From the NCBI GenBank assembly GCA_964651325.1, contig CAZYXP010000094.1, positions 1 to 13,203 on the forward strand: 13,203 bases of DNA. The letters run 5' to 3'. Shown here piece after piece: positions 1 to 7,691 of this stretch. The stretch comes from JADFOB01 sp964651325 (GTDB lineage: Bacteria; Planctomycetota; Phycisphaerae; UBA1845). Position 1 is the first letter of the stretch. The number at the start of each line of letters is the position of its first letter. Under the pieces are notes generated by a model that saw only the letters and a list, made by a program, of their open reading frames with translations, ran no database searches and was not told the origin of the DNA. Made by a program: the position numbers and the translations under genes.

Positions 1-2447
1 GCCGGTTCAACGGCGCGCCGGCGGTCAACATCACGGTGTACAAGACGCCCGAGCAAGATGCTATCGGCATCGCGAAGACCGTGCGCGCGATGGTCGCGGG
101 CAAGCGAGGGGCCGCGCTTCAACGGGATTGGACTGACCTCTTTTTGGCACGGGTTGCGGGCCGGGATACGCTTGCCCGGGTCTATGAGGATGCTCGGCGC
201 AATCCGTTTCCCGCCGGTGTCAACGTGGACGTGCACACGGACTTATCGCGTTTTGTGGAAGGGCGGTTGGATCTGCTGACGCGCAACGGCCTGTGGGGCT
301 TGTTGCTCGTGGCTCTTTCGCTGCTTGTTTTTCTTCACTGGCGTGTGGCATTTTGGGTGATGATGGGGCTGGTGTTGGCGGTCATGGGGGCGTTGCTGTG
401 CATGCAGTTCCTTGGCCACACGCTGAACTTGATCACGATGTTCGGGCTTATCATCGTGCTCGGATTGCTGGTTGACGACGCCATCATTGTTTCCGAGCAT
501 GTCTTTACCAAATGGGAGGCGGGCGTCGAGCCGCACCAAGCCGCTATCGAAGGAACCGAAGAGGTCACCTGGCCCGTGGTGGCGGCAATTTTGACGACGG
601 TTGTGGCCTTTCTTCCGCTGATGTTCATCGAAGGGCAACTCGGATCCTGGTTGGGTACGCTGCCGGTCATCGTTTGCATCGCTCTGACGGTATCGCTTGT
701 TGAGGCGCTGACGATTCTGCCGTCGCATCTGGCGCACGGCCTCAAGCCGGCAGGCCCGGCCGCGGCTTCGCGAGGTCGTTCGGTCATAGGCGGCGCGATG
801 GCTCGCATTCGCCGCGCGGAGCAGGAGTTTGTGCAGCGCCGGCTGCGTCGAGCCTATGCGAAGGTGTTGACGGCCGCCACCGCGTATCGTTATGTGACCG
901 TCGCGGCGCTCATGTCGGTCTTGTTGGTGGTGTTCGGCCTGCTCGGCGGCGGGTTTGTTCAGCAGGTCTTCATTCAGAAGGTCGACTCCGAGACGCTCGT
1001 GGCGCGTTTGGGCATGGAAGTGGGGACGCCGGTAGGCCAAACGGCGACCGCGATCGAGGCGATCGAAAAAGCGGCGATGAGCCTGCCGGAGTTGCGATCG
1101 ATCTACAGCCTCATCGGTATCGAAGTGAGCGACGACGCCATCGTGTCGCCGCCGCAATCGCACTTGGCACAGGTGTTCATCGAGCTGACCCCGAGCGAGG
1201 AACGCCAACGTAACAGCGACAAAATCCTGGCGGATCTTCGTGCCGCGACCCAATCCATCGAAGGCGTTGAGAAGCTGAACTATACCTCGTTGCAAGGGGG
1301 GCCGGGGGGCGCGCCCGTGCACGTCGAGATCGGCGGGGATGACGTTTCCGAGTTGAGCGAAGTGGCCCAGGAACTCAAGGCGTTGCTGTCGGCCTATGAG
1401 GGTGTGTTCGATGTGCTCGACGATTTTGAGGCGGGTCGGCGCGAGGTGCAAATCGAGCTGTTCGACTCCGCCCGGGCCCTGGGCCTGACTACGGCTTCGC
1501 TGGCGACGCAGGTTCGCTCGGCGTTCTACGGGTTTGAAGCCCGAAAGGTGCAGCGCGGTCGCGAGGATGTCAAAATCATGGTGCGCTATCCGGTCGAATC
1601 GCGGCGGCGGATCTATGACGTTGAGGCGATGCGCATCGCGACGCCGGCGGGCCCGCTGGTTCCGTTTACAGAGGTCGCCCGCCTGACGGAGGGCACCGGC
1701 TTTTCCACGATCCATCGGAAAGATCAGCGGCGGACCGTGACGGTGACGGCCGACGTGGATGACGCCGTTGTGACCCCCGAAGAGATCATCGCGTCGCTGA
1801 CGAAGCAATTCCCATCCATCTACGAGCGTCACCCTGATGTCAAGCTTGAGTTCGGCGGACAGAAGTTGGAAACCAAGAAGGCGTTCGGCTCCATCAAGAG
1901 CATCGCCGTGATCGCGGTGTTGATGATTTACGTCATCTTAGCCGGATTGTTCCAGAGCTATGTGCAGCCGCTGATCGTGCTGTCGGTGGTCCCGTATGGC
2001 ATCATCGGCGTGGTGCTCGGGCATCTGGTGATGGGCTACCCAATCACGATCATGTCGTCGATCGGAACGGTGGCGCTGACCGGCATTGTGGTCAACGATT
2101 CCATGCTCGTGGTCACCTTCATCAATCGGGCCATAGCGAGCGGGGTGCCGCCCATGGAGGCGGCGATTCAGGGAGGCACCGGCCGCCTGCGCGCTATTTT
2201 GCTCACTTCGGCAACCACGGTTTTGGGCGTGGCCCCCCTGTTGCTCGAACGATCTTTTCAGGCGGAATTCTTGATTCCGATGGGCATTGCGATCTCTGCG
2301 GGGCTGATCTTCGCCACGGTGCTCACGTTGATTGCCGTGCCGGGGTTGTACTTGATAGTCTTGGACATCAAATCGCTCGGAAGAGCGAGTTTGGATTGGA
2401 TCGCCGGAAGCGTTCCCGAAAATGTGCCTCCGAAAGCGGCGGGCTGA
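1..2447 (+). CDS. RND efflux transporter, AcrB/HAE1 type, 5' truncated
   Basis: Inner-membrane proton-driven RND pump that normally works with a periplasmic adaptor and an outer-membrane channel. The reading frame is open from base 3 to the TGA at 2445-2447 (814 residues visible). The GTG at 36 is an internal valine, because the codons before it read RFNGAPAVNIT, typical of the RND porter domain. About 200-250 N-terminal residues, including TM1, are therefore off the left edge. Visible in order: the end of the first periplasmic part; TM2-TM6 (nt ~270-750) with the proton-relay pair in LLVDDAIIV (both Asp codons at 474-479); a linker; TM7 (~890-960); the second porter/docking part (~960-1890); and TM8-TM12 (~1890-2370). 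TM10 reads GIVVNDSMLVV, as in many non-AcrB RND proteins, without the AcrB-like lysine. The adaptor gene is not in the window; it may lie upstream. Substrate cannot be told from sequence. Family assignment is very sure. Confidence 0.96.
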   Translation, partial: RFNGAPAVNITVYKTPEQDAIGIAKTVRAMVAGKRGAALQRDWTDLFLARVAGRDTLARVYEDARRNPFPAGVNVDVHTDLSRFVEGRLDLLTRNGLWGLLLVALSLLVFLHWRVAFWVMMGLVLAVMGALLCMQFLGHTLNLITMFGLIIVLGLLVDDAIIVSEHVFTKWEAGVEPHQAAIEGTEEVTWPVVAAILTTVVAFLPLMFIEGQLGSWLGTLPVIVCIALTVSLVEALTILPSHLAHGLKPAGPAAASRGRSVIGGAMARIRRAEQEFVQRRLRRAYAKVLTAATAYRYVTVAALMSVLLVVFGLLGGGFVQQVFIQKVDSETLVARLGMEVGTPVGQTATAIEAIEKAAMSLPELRSIYSLIGIEVSDDAIVSPPQSHLAQVFIELTPSEERQRNSDKILADLRAATQSIEGVEKLNYTSLQGGPGGAPVHVEIGGDDVSELSEVAQELKALLSAYEGVFDVLDDFEAGRREVQIELFDSARALGLTTASLATQVRSAFYGFEARKVQRGREDVKIMVRYPVESRRRIYDVEAMRIATPAGPLVPFTEVARLTEGTGFSTIHRKDQRRTVTVTADVDDAVVTPEEIIASLTKQFPSIYERHPDVKLEFGGQKLETKKAFGSIKSIAVIAVLMIYVILAGLFQSYVQPLIVLSVVPYGIIGVVLGHLVMGYPITIMSSIGTVALTGIVVNDSMLVVTFINRAIASGVPPMEAAIQGGTGRLRAILLTSATTVLGVAPLLLERSFQAEFLIPMGIAISAGLIFATVLTLIAVPGLYLIVLDIKSLGRASLDWIAGSVPENVPPKAAG

Positions 2448-2598
2448 TGTTGCATTAGCACCGAATTGGCGGCGTATCTTGTGTAGCACAGCGGCCCTCC
2501 GCTTTGTCCGGGGCGCCACCCAGCCGAGGGCGGCCGGGCCACAAGCGATAGCCCGGGGCAACCACCTGCCCCACCTTCAATGTTGTGAATGGAAAACA

Positions 2599-3876
2599 AT
2601 GTCCAACAGGCTATGTATTGACCCGGCCGCTGAGGTCGCGCTCACAGGCGCCGGCATGACGTCGGTCGGCAAGGTATTGCGCTATCGCCCGGCGTCGATG
2701 GCCGCTTTGAGCGGATCGTCCGAGACGTTCCCTGTTGACCTCCCGGAGGGGGCGCGGGTCTTCGTGAAACGATACCGTTACCGGCGGCTGCGTGCGCGAT
2801 GGGCGGGCATGTTTCGTGGAACGCTGTTTGGGGCGAGCCGGGCGCGGTTTGAATACGAGTTTCTCCAGGAAATGCGTCGCCGGGGCGTTTCGGCTGTCGA
2901 ACCTTTGGCTTACGGCGAGAAACGCAAGCGGGGATTTCTTCGGGCGTGTTTCCTGATTACCGCCGCGGCCGACGAAACGGAATCGATCGACTCCTTCTTG
3001 CTTGCCGCGGACGGCGGTGCGGCGGAGCGTCGGGCGTTGGCACGCCGTCTTGGGGCACAGATTCGACGCATGCACGATGCAGGCGTCGTGCATGGCGGAT
3101 TGTTCGGGCGCAACATCATGGTGGGTTGCGAGGGTACGATGGGTTCCGATGAGATCGCGGCGCGCGACGGTCAAGCGTGGCGGTTTTGTCTGCTCGATCC
3201 GGACCGGCGAGGCCGGTTCTATTCCGGGCCTGTGCCCGCGGCAGGCGTGGTCTCGGATCTTTCGGATCTGGCCGCCACGGCCACGCATCTTGTGGGGCGT
3301 ACGGATTTCCTGCGTTTTGCTCAGGGGTATTGGGGTTGTTTGAAGTTGTCTCAGATGGAAAAGGCCACGATGCGCCAGGTTGCGGACTTATCGAGGCCCA
3401 AAGCCAAGCAGGAGGGGCATCGCCTGGCGGTGGGAAGCACCATAACGTGGCTGGCCCGGCGAATAGAACAGGCGCAAGCAGACGGCGATCCTGGCGGCGT
3501 GCAGTACGATTCGGTCGAGGATTTTTTTCGAGGTGTCGCTAACATCTCCGGCTCGGTGGGGAGGGGCCATCGCACCGGGACCGTACACTTTTTGCTATCG
3601 GGCTGTTCGGGCTCGTCCGGCAGCGCGTACACGATGGACGTCGATCGCGAGACGATCAAGATTCATTTCGCCGATGCACAACCCGAGCCTGCCGCAACTG
3701 AAGCCGATCTTTCGGTACACACCAGCGAGCGAGCGTGGCTGGCGATCCTCAATGCGCAGGAAGAGGTTTTTGAGTTGCTCCGCAAGGACGGGTTCGACAT
3801 TAGCGGCGATACGCGGCTGTTGACGACGTTGCAGCATGTGGTGGGCGCACGATCAACACTACCGGTTGATTCATAG
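2599..3876 (+). CDS. WaaP/Kdo-kinase-like pseudokinase fused to an SCP2 lipid-binding domain
   Basis: 425-residue cytoplasmic protein. Residues ~30-230 have the kinase fold of the lipopolysaccharide kinase (Kdo/WaaP) family: ATP lysine in VFVKRY (K57), a helix-C glutamate in FEYEFLQEM, a catalytic-loop block HDAGVVHGGLFGRNIMV (H165, N172) and metal-site LLDPDRRG (D200). Family kinases have HGDL or HRDL here, so the catalytic Asp is replaced by Gly (G167, GGA). Residues ~305-415 look like an SCP2 sterol-carrier domain: a TVHFLL strand, ADLSVHTSERAWLAILNA, then GFDISGDTRLLTTLQHVV. The start is ATG 2599, with a modest GGA six bases ahead. A longer in-frame start at 2422 would overlap the RND gene and adds a low-complexity stretch unlike protein, so I reject it. 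The gene follows the RND gene by 151 bases, in which I see nothing definable. It may be an inactive or atypical kinase acting on or sensing a lipid. The SCP2 call is from pattern alone. Confidence 0.8.
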   Translation: MSNRLCIDPAAEVALTGAGMTSVGKVLRYRPASMAALSGSSETFPVDLPEGARVFVKRYRYRRLRARWAGMFRGTLFGASRARFEYEFLQEMRRRGVSAVEPLAYGEKRKRGFLRACFLITAAADETESIDSFLLAADGGAAERRALARRLGAQIRRMHDAGVVHGGLFGRNIMVGCEGTMGSDEIAARDGQAWRFCLLDPDRRGRFYSGPVPAAGVVSDLSDLAATATHLVGRTDFLRFAQGYWGCLKLSQMEKATMRQVADLSRPKAKQEGHRLAVGSTITWLARRIEQAQADGDPGGVQYDSVEDFFRGVANISGSVGRGHRTGTVHFLLSGCSGSSGSAYTMDVDRETIKIHFADAQPEPAATEADLSVHTSERAWLAILNAQEEVFELLRKDGFDISGDTRLLTTLQHVVGARSTLPVDS

Positions 3877-3920
3877 AGCGTATTCGCTGTTCGCGTCGCG
3901 CATGTTGGGCGATCGCCTAG

Positions 3921-3945
3921 GCGCCGCGTATGAAGCCCGCGGCGC
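3921..3945. terminator. Hairpin between convergent genes, candidate bidirectional terminator
   Basis: GCGCCGCG (3921-3928) and CGCGGCGC (3938-3945) form a perfect 8-bp GC stem with a 9-base loop in the 80-base gap between two converging genes. There is no T-run on either side, so this is a position-based call. Just upstream is a 10-bp palindrome GGCGATCGCC (3908-3917). Confidence 0.4.
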
Positions 3946-3956
3946 GATTGGGAATG

Positions 3957-5462
3957 CTACTTGTCGGATGCCAAGAGTTTGGCGTTTGCACGAACCGCTT
4001 GGGGCGAGAAACTGACGATCAGCCAGCCATCGAGCACCGCCAACGCCGGACCTTCGATGCCTAGATCCAGAAACCATATTCCGTCGTCGGCGCGGTTCAA
4101 CCTGACGGCGCCGTCTTCGCCTAACTCGGTTTGGATGAACGTCATGAGCTTGTCGACGTTTTGGCGGAGCTTCGAAGCGTCGCCGGCAAGGGGCAACGCA
4201 ATGGTCACGGCTACGGGAAGCCGGAGCGCGTGTTCGGGGTAATTGTGAATGACGACGTACTTACCCAGAAACGACACTAAATCCTCGGCGACATCCACGC
4301 CCGCCTGCCGTTGCACGTCCTTCCAGTATTGGATCGTCCGGGCTCGAGTTTTCGGGCTTCGGGCCGTCAGATAGCCGGTGGAAATGGTATCCAGCAAGGC
4401 GCTCGGGTTGCATCGGAACACGGCGTAGCCCGTGGCCGCGTCGGGTACGGCATGGTCGGGCAGCGCCGAAAGAAAGCGGCTGTGCGCGACCGCATGCATC
4501 CGGTTTGCCCCTTTTCTTTGGACGATGCCCTCGATGTCTACCGATCGCTCGGCTTGGCGAAGCCAGAACAAACACTTCGAAACCCCGGGAATGCGGAGCG
4601 ATCGCTGAACGCGCTGGATCTTCTCCGCCAACGCCGGAGCGTTTTGAGGTTGAAACCGCTCAAAATCCAGGAAGAGATTCATCGCAGTCCGCAATGGAGC
4701 TATCTCGGCTAGTGCCGGTTTCGCCCAGGGATCGGCCGCAAGGCTGGTACCGGCGTCCTTCACGGTGGAAAAGAGCTTCTCGAACGCTCCGTCGCCCATC
4801 GCGATGACGTACCGCTCGCCGACAACGCCCCAAGTGATGCTCGCCCAGGGGGGAAGTCGACGATCATGAATCGTGTACCGCTTTTGGCCGGCTTGCGTTT
4901 GTTCGGTGAGTTGGGTGTCCTCGCTGTTGGTGTGGGCCAGTAGAAGCTGGCGGATTCGGTACTTGAGGCCGTCGTTGTTTCCGCTTGTGTCCAGGACGAT
5001 TCCGAGCTGAAGGCCTGATAGGCGATGCCCCGAGCCCGCTCGCGGTCGGGCGGCGATGCTCATCAGGGAAATCGTATGCGGTTGTTGCAAGACGACGGGA
5101 ATCGACGTGGCCATATCGATCCAAAACGAGGTCGCCGGGTCAAGGTTCGACAGCAAGCCCGTGTGCCGCGCTGCCTCAGAGAGCAGGCTCACCGTGGCCA
5201 GGAAGCTGCGAAGGACGCCGGGATCCTGATTGCTCGCGTTGTAATATGCTGCGATGACGTCGGACGGCGCGGCGGAGAAGGGAGGGAATCGAACTCCTTC
5301 CCCGCCTTCTTGAGCCCTCGCGAAGGGCTCATGAACGGCGGCCAAGGCGAGCAGGGGTAGCATCCACGCCAATCGGGTGAAATCGGATTCGCGGCGTCGC
5401 GCTCGGCCTCGGATGGCCCTGAAGCGATTTTCCGCTGGCTCGGCTGGGGATGCCGAGGTCAT
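3957..5462 (-). CDS. Exported protein of unknown function (possibly DUF3352-like)
   Basis: 501 residues. A long basic N-terminus (RAIRGRARRR) is followed by a hydrophobic stretch, LAWMLPLLALAAV (~31-43), and ARAQ at 48-51, a plausible signal peptidase I site, so the protein is probably periplasmic or anchored. The rest is soluble. It alternates alpha and beta segments with repeated patterns such as WGVVGERYVIAMGDGAFEKL and WLIVSFSPQAVRANAKLL near the C-terminus, which resemble the repeated modules of large exported planctomycete proteins annotated DUF3352. I am not certain of that family. The start ATG (5460-5462) overlaps the TGA of the upstream 65-residue gene as ATGA, which argues for translational coupling and settles the start. 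Only one cysteine is evident in the mature part, and I see no catalytic motif. Function unknown. Confidence 0.85.
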   Translation of the reverse strand: MTSASPAEPAENRFRAIRGRARRRESDFTRLAWMLPLLALAAVHEPFARAQEGGEGVRFPPFSAAPSDVIAAYYNASNQDPGVLRSFLATVSLLSEAARHTGLLSNLDPATSFWIDMATSIPVVLQQPHTISLMSIAARPRAGSGHRLSGLQLGIVLDTSGNNDGLKYRIRQLLLAHTNSEDTQLTEQTQAGQKRYTIHDRRLPPWASITWGVVGERYVIAMGDGAFEKLFSTVKDAGTSLAADPWAKPALAEIAPLRTAMNLFLDFERFQPQNAPALAEKIQRVQRSLRIPGVSKCLFWLRQAERSVDIEGIVQRKGANRMHAVAHSRFLSALPDHAVPDAATGYAVFRCNPSALLDTISTGYLTARSPKTRARTIQYWKDVQRQAGVDVAEDLVSFLGKYVVIHNYPEHALRLPVAVTIALPLAGDASKLRQNVDKLMTFIQTELGEDGAVRLNRADDGIWFLDLGIEGPALAVLDGWLIVSFSPQAVRANAKLLASDK

Positions 5463-5656
5463 ACGCCCGCTTGGTAGTAAACCACCAGCGTCAGCATGAA
5501 ACTCCCAACATCCCGCTGCGTTGGAAGGGGATCGGCCGTGGTGTGCAAGCTGACGATGTTGGGTTGCTTCTCAGCTTCCCATTCGTTGAATTGGGTCTCA
5601 ACGTGCGTAAAATCATCTCGGTGGTCGCCGGGGGCGGAAAAAATCTTGATCGGCAC
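5459..5656 (-). CDS. 65-residue conserved-looking small protein, GTG start, coupled to the exported-protein gene
   Basis: The protein begins VPIKIFSAPGDHRDDFTHVE and ends VGSFMLTLVVYYQAGV. The pattern reads strand (IKIFSAPG), helix (DDFTHVETQFNEWEAE), strand (NIVSLHTTAD), strand (SFMLTLVVYY), a compact beta-alpha-beta-beta fold with no cysteines and no signal peptide. The start is GTG at 5654-5656, because a strong GGAGGA lies six bases upstream; the longer reading frame that begins at 5725 adds a stretch unlike protein. The stop overlaps the next start as ATGA, so the two genes form an operon with this one first. I do not recognise a named family. A cytoplasmic binding or regulatory role is possible but is only inference. 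Confidence 0.78.
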   Translation of the reverse strand: MPIKIFSAPGDHRDDFTHVETQFNEWEAEKQPNIVSLHTTADPLPTQRDVGSFMLTLVVYYQAGV

Positions 5657-5662
5657 GGGGCA

Positions 5663-5668
5663 TCCTCC
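5663..5668 (-). promoter_or_regulatory. Shine-Dalgarno site fixing the GTG start of the 65-residue gene
   Basis: On the minus strand this reads GGAGGA, six bases before the GTG at 5656. It is the strongest ribosome-binding site in this half of the window and decides between the GTG and a longer upstream frame. Confidence 0.7.
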
Positions 5669-5771
5669 AACTTGGTTCTGATCTTGTGGGACTCGGTTCG
5701 CGGCTGGTCCATGCGCGTTGGCCAAGCCGCCCGATTCTCCCGCTTAACACACCTCTTGCACGTCCTGTCTG

Positions 5772-5790
5772 CTGCAATCGTTGTTTGCAG
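5772..5790. promoter_or_regulatory. Inverted repeat, candidate operator between divergent genes
   Basis: CTGCAA-N7-TTGCAG is a perfect 6-bp inverted repeat, 48 bases ahead of the histidine kinase start and 115 bases ahead of the divergent 65-residue gene. Size and symmetry suit a dimeric regulator. A match of this length can also arise by chance. Confidence 0.3.
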
Positions 5791-5819
5791 GGCTTCGACA
5801 TAGGAGGCTGGAGCAAAAC

Positions 5820-5828
5820 ATGATATAA
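5820..5828 (+). other. Two-codon minigene ATG-ATA-TAA ahead of the histidine kinase
   Basis: ATG ATA TAA is preceded by CTGGAG (5808-5813) with six bases between, so it has a well-placed ribosome-binding site. TAGGAGG at 5801-5807 lies further up. Eleven codon-sized bases after it, at 5839, the kinase ATG has no Shine-Dalgarno of its own. The phage lambda bar minigenes have this same AUG-AUA-UAA form and are known to cause peptidyl-tRNA drop-off. A control role here is inference. Confidence 0.35.
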
Positions 5829-5829
5829 A
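5824..5829 (+). promoter_or_regulatory. Candidate -10 element TATAAA, would give a near-leaderless kinase mRNA
   Basis: TATAAA matches five of six consensus bases. Initiation about seven bases downstream would fall at ~5836, three bases before the ATG at 5839. No good -35 sits 16-18 bases upstream; the nearest, TCGACA at 5795-5800, is 23 bases away. This reading excludes transcription of the minigene from the same promoter. Confidence 0.3.
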
Positions 5830-5838
5830 GCGGGCACC

Positions 5839-7359
5839 ATGTCAAAGCGCGGCTGGTTCCATTTAGCACTCGCCAGGAAGATCAGCCTTCTGTTCGGAAG
5901 CGCTGTGATGCTTGTAATCGGTGTGACCCTCTGGTCACCGTGGGTTCAAATGGAGGCGCTCAATTCACAAACCATGCTCGCCCAGGCGCACCGATTCGCC
6001 TCCGCAGCTCGTCAGGCTGTCGACCTGCATCAGGCGGACTGGCAGGCGGCGCAGGCTCAGCTTGACAATCAGTGGCCACTGCTGGCCAAGGAACTCTCAC
6101 TTAGCGGGGGCACGCCGAGGCTGGTTCCCGTTCGGCGGGATCTGCCCAAGCGCGGGTTCCTGCATGAGGCGATCGTTCACCTGACGGATCGCCCGGGGCA
6201 GAATTACTATTGGAAACTGCAGGACGAGCGGAGAATCTTCCGGTTTGCCTTGGCGATTCGATCCACGGATACGGATCCTCATCCTGACGCATTACGCGGA
6301 ATTATCGACGTGCGCCTGGCAATGCCCCAAGATCGCGGTGTTTGGAATACGCTGGTGACCCTCCTCGCGGGCGCGAGTGGCGCTGTGCTGGCCATTTTGG
6401 TGTTCTATGTGGTCACGCAGCGGCTGGTTCTTTCGCCGTTGCATGATTTGCGGCGCGCTGCGGAACAGGTGGCTGCCGGTGACATGGAGGTTGAATCGGC
6501 GATCACGACGGGCGACGAATTCCAACGGCTTTCGGAAACGTTCAACGAAATGCTAGCCCATCTGCGCGAAGCTCAGGAGCAGCAGAAGAAGATCAATCGG
6601 TCGCTGGACATCAAGCTAGGCGAGCTGGCCGAAACCAACGTGGCGTTGTACGAATCCAACCGGGTCAAGACGGAGTTCCTCGCCAATGTCAGCCACGAGT
6701 TGCGGACCCCGCTGGTTTCGATCATCGGGTTTGCCGAACTGCTGCGCGACGCTTGGGAGTCCACCAATCCGGACAAAACGCGGCTGGCCCGGTACTCCGA
6801 AAACATCCGCGTCAGCGGTCGAAGCCTTTTGGAAATCATCAACGACTTGCTTGATCTGGCAAAGATCGAGGCGGGGAAGATGCCGTTGCACGTATCGGAT
6901 TTCTGCATTGGCGATCTATGCCGCGATCTTGTTGATTTTGTGAGACCCCTAGCGGACAAGCAGAAGCAAGAGTTGAAGCTGATCATGAACGGTGATATGC
7001 CCGAGGTCCGCAGCGACGCAGGGAAGTTGAAGCAGATTTTGTACAATCTGCTCAGCAACGCGGTGAAATTTACCCCTCCAGATGGGCGGATCACCGTAGG
7101 GGTTTCCAGGGTAGATGACGATCTTCAGATTGTCGTTGCGGATACCGGTCCGGGCATTGCCCCGGGCGAGCACGAACGCATCTTTGAGAAGTTCAGGCAA
7201 CTCGACTCGTCGGAAACGAGGGAGTACGAGGGCACCGGCCTAGGTTTGGCGATTACGCGGGAATTGCTGGTCATGCTCGGAGGGTCGATCGAGCTCGAAA
7301 GCGAAGTCGGCCAGGGGGCCAGATTCATCGTTAGGCTGCCGTTGGCGAGGGGTGGTTGA
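5839..7359 (+). CDS. Membrane sensor histidine kinase with HAMP domain
   Basis: 506 residues. TM1 ~15-34; an extracytoplasmic sensor of ~135 residues; TM2 ~171-193; HAMP ~194-246 (LSPLHDLRRAAEQVAAGDM, then DEF); a short coiled coil ~247-275; HisKA with the phospho-accepting H286 in NVSHELRTPL; then HATPase_c with N-box YNLLSNAVKF (N403, N407), G1 DTGPGI (435-440), F-box IFEKFRQ and G2 GTGLGL (465-470). All catalytic motifs are intact, so it should autophosphorylate. No response regulator is adjacent, so its partner is elsewhere. The start is ATG 5839, since an in-frame TGA at 5821 rules out a longer one. It has no Shine-Dalgarno, so it is either leaderless or depends on the minigene just upstream. 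The sensor holds no heme CxxCH. The ligand cannot be told. Confidence 0.95.
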   Translation: MSKRGWFHLALARKISLLFGSAVMLVIGVTLWSPWVQMEALNSQTMLAQAHRFASAARQAVDLHQADWQAAQAQLDNQWPLLAKELSLSGGTPRLVPVRRDLPKRGFLHEAIVHLTDRPGQNYYWKLQDERRIFRFALAIRSTDTDPHPDALRGIIDVRLAMPQDRGVWNTLVTLLAGASGAVLAILVFYVVTQRLVLSPLHDLRRAAEQVAAGDMEVESAITTGDEFQRLSETFNEMLAHLREAQEQQKKINRSLDIKLGELAETNVALYESNRVKTEFLANVSHELRTPLVSIIGFAELLRDAWESTNPDKTRLARYSENIRVSGRSLLEIINDLLDLAKIEAGKMPLHVSDFCIGDLCRDLVDFVRPLADKQKQELKLIMNGDMPEVRSDAGKLKQILYNLLSNAVKFTPPDGRITVGVSRVDDDLQIVVADTGPGIAPGEHERIFEKFRQLDSSETREYEGTGLGLAITRELLVMLGGSIELESEVGQGARFIVRLPLARGG

Positions 7360-7395
7360 ACGTAGATGGCGGGCGAGCGGATGTTGGTGACCGAT

Positions 7396-7442
7396 TGGCG
7401 CCCTGTTTCGCAGGCAACCCATGCCTGCTTGCCCCGGCGCCA
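7396..7442 (+). terminator. Two-tier stem-loop after the histidine kinase
   Basis: The inner stem GCAGGCA/TGCCTGC (7410-7416 with 7422-7428) is a perfect 7 bp with a 5-base loop. The outer stem TGGCGCC/GGCGCCA (7396-7402 with 7436-7442) is also perfect, with 7-base gaps on each side. It begins 37 bases after the kinase stop. There is no T-run, so it may be a Rho-type end, an mRNA 3' stabiliser or a DNA cruciform. Confidence 0.4.
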
Positions 7443-7691
7443 TGGCCGGAGCACCTACGAATTCCTATGGTCGCGAGTCGTCATTTCCTCTGATTCCCAA
7501 GAGGGCATGCGTAACCCGCTCAAGCCCACCGTTGCCGCGAAACGCTCGCCTTTCGACTGGAAATGCCGTGAGCAACCGTCTAGGATTAGATTGACGCGTG
7601 TGGTGCAATCGCGTGATTCGATGAGGGTGGCTGGCGTACAGCAACGGGGCCGAGTGGCGGAATGGCTTCACCATCCCGCGAAACCTAGCCG

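Noticed and set aside
36..38. GTG as start of the RND gene
   Set aside because: The frame is open to the window edge and the codons before it encode RND-like sequence, so it is an internal valine.
243..1832. 529-codon minus-strand open frame inside the RND gene
   Set aside because: Antisense shadow of a GC-rich gene; its translation is Arg/His/Gln-rich with no domain pattern, while the plus strand shows clear RND motifs.
2422..2598. Longer N-terminus for the kinase-SCP2 protein
   Set aside because: It overlaps the RND gene end and adds residues without protein-like character; ATG 2599 is better placed.
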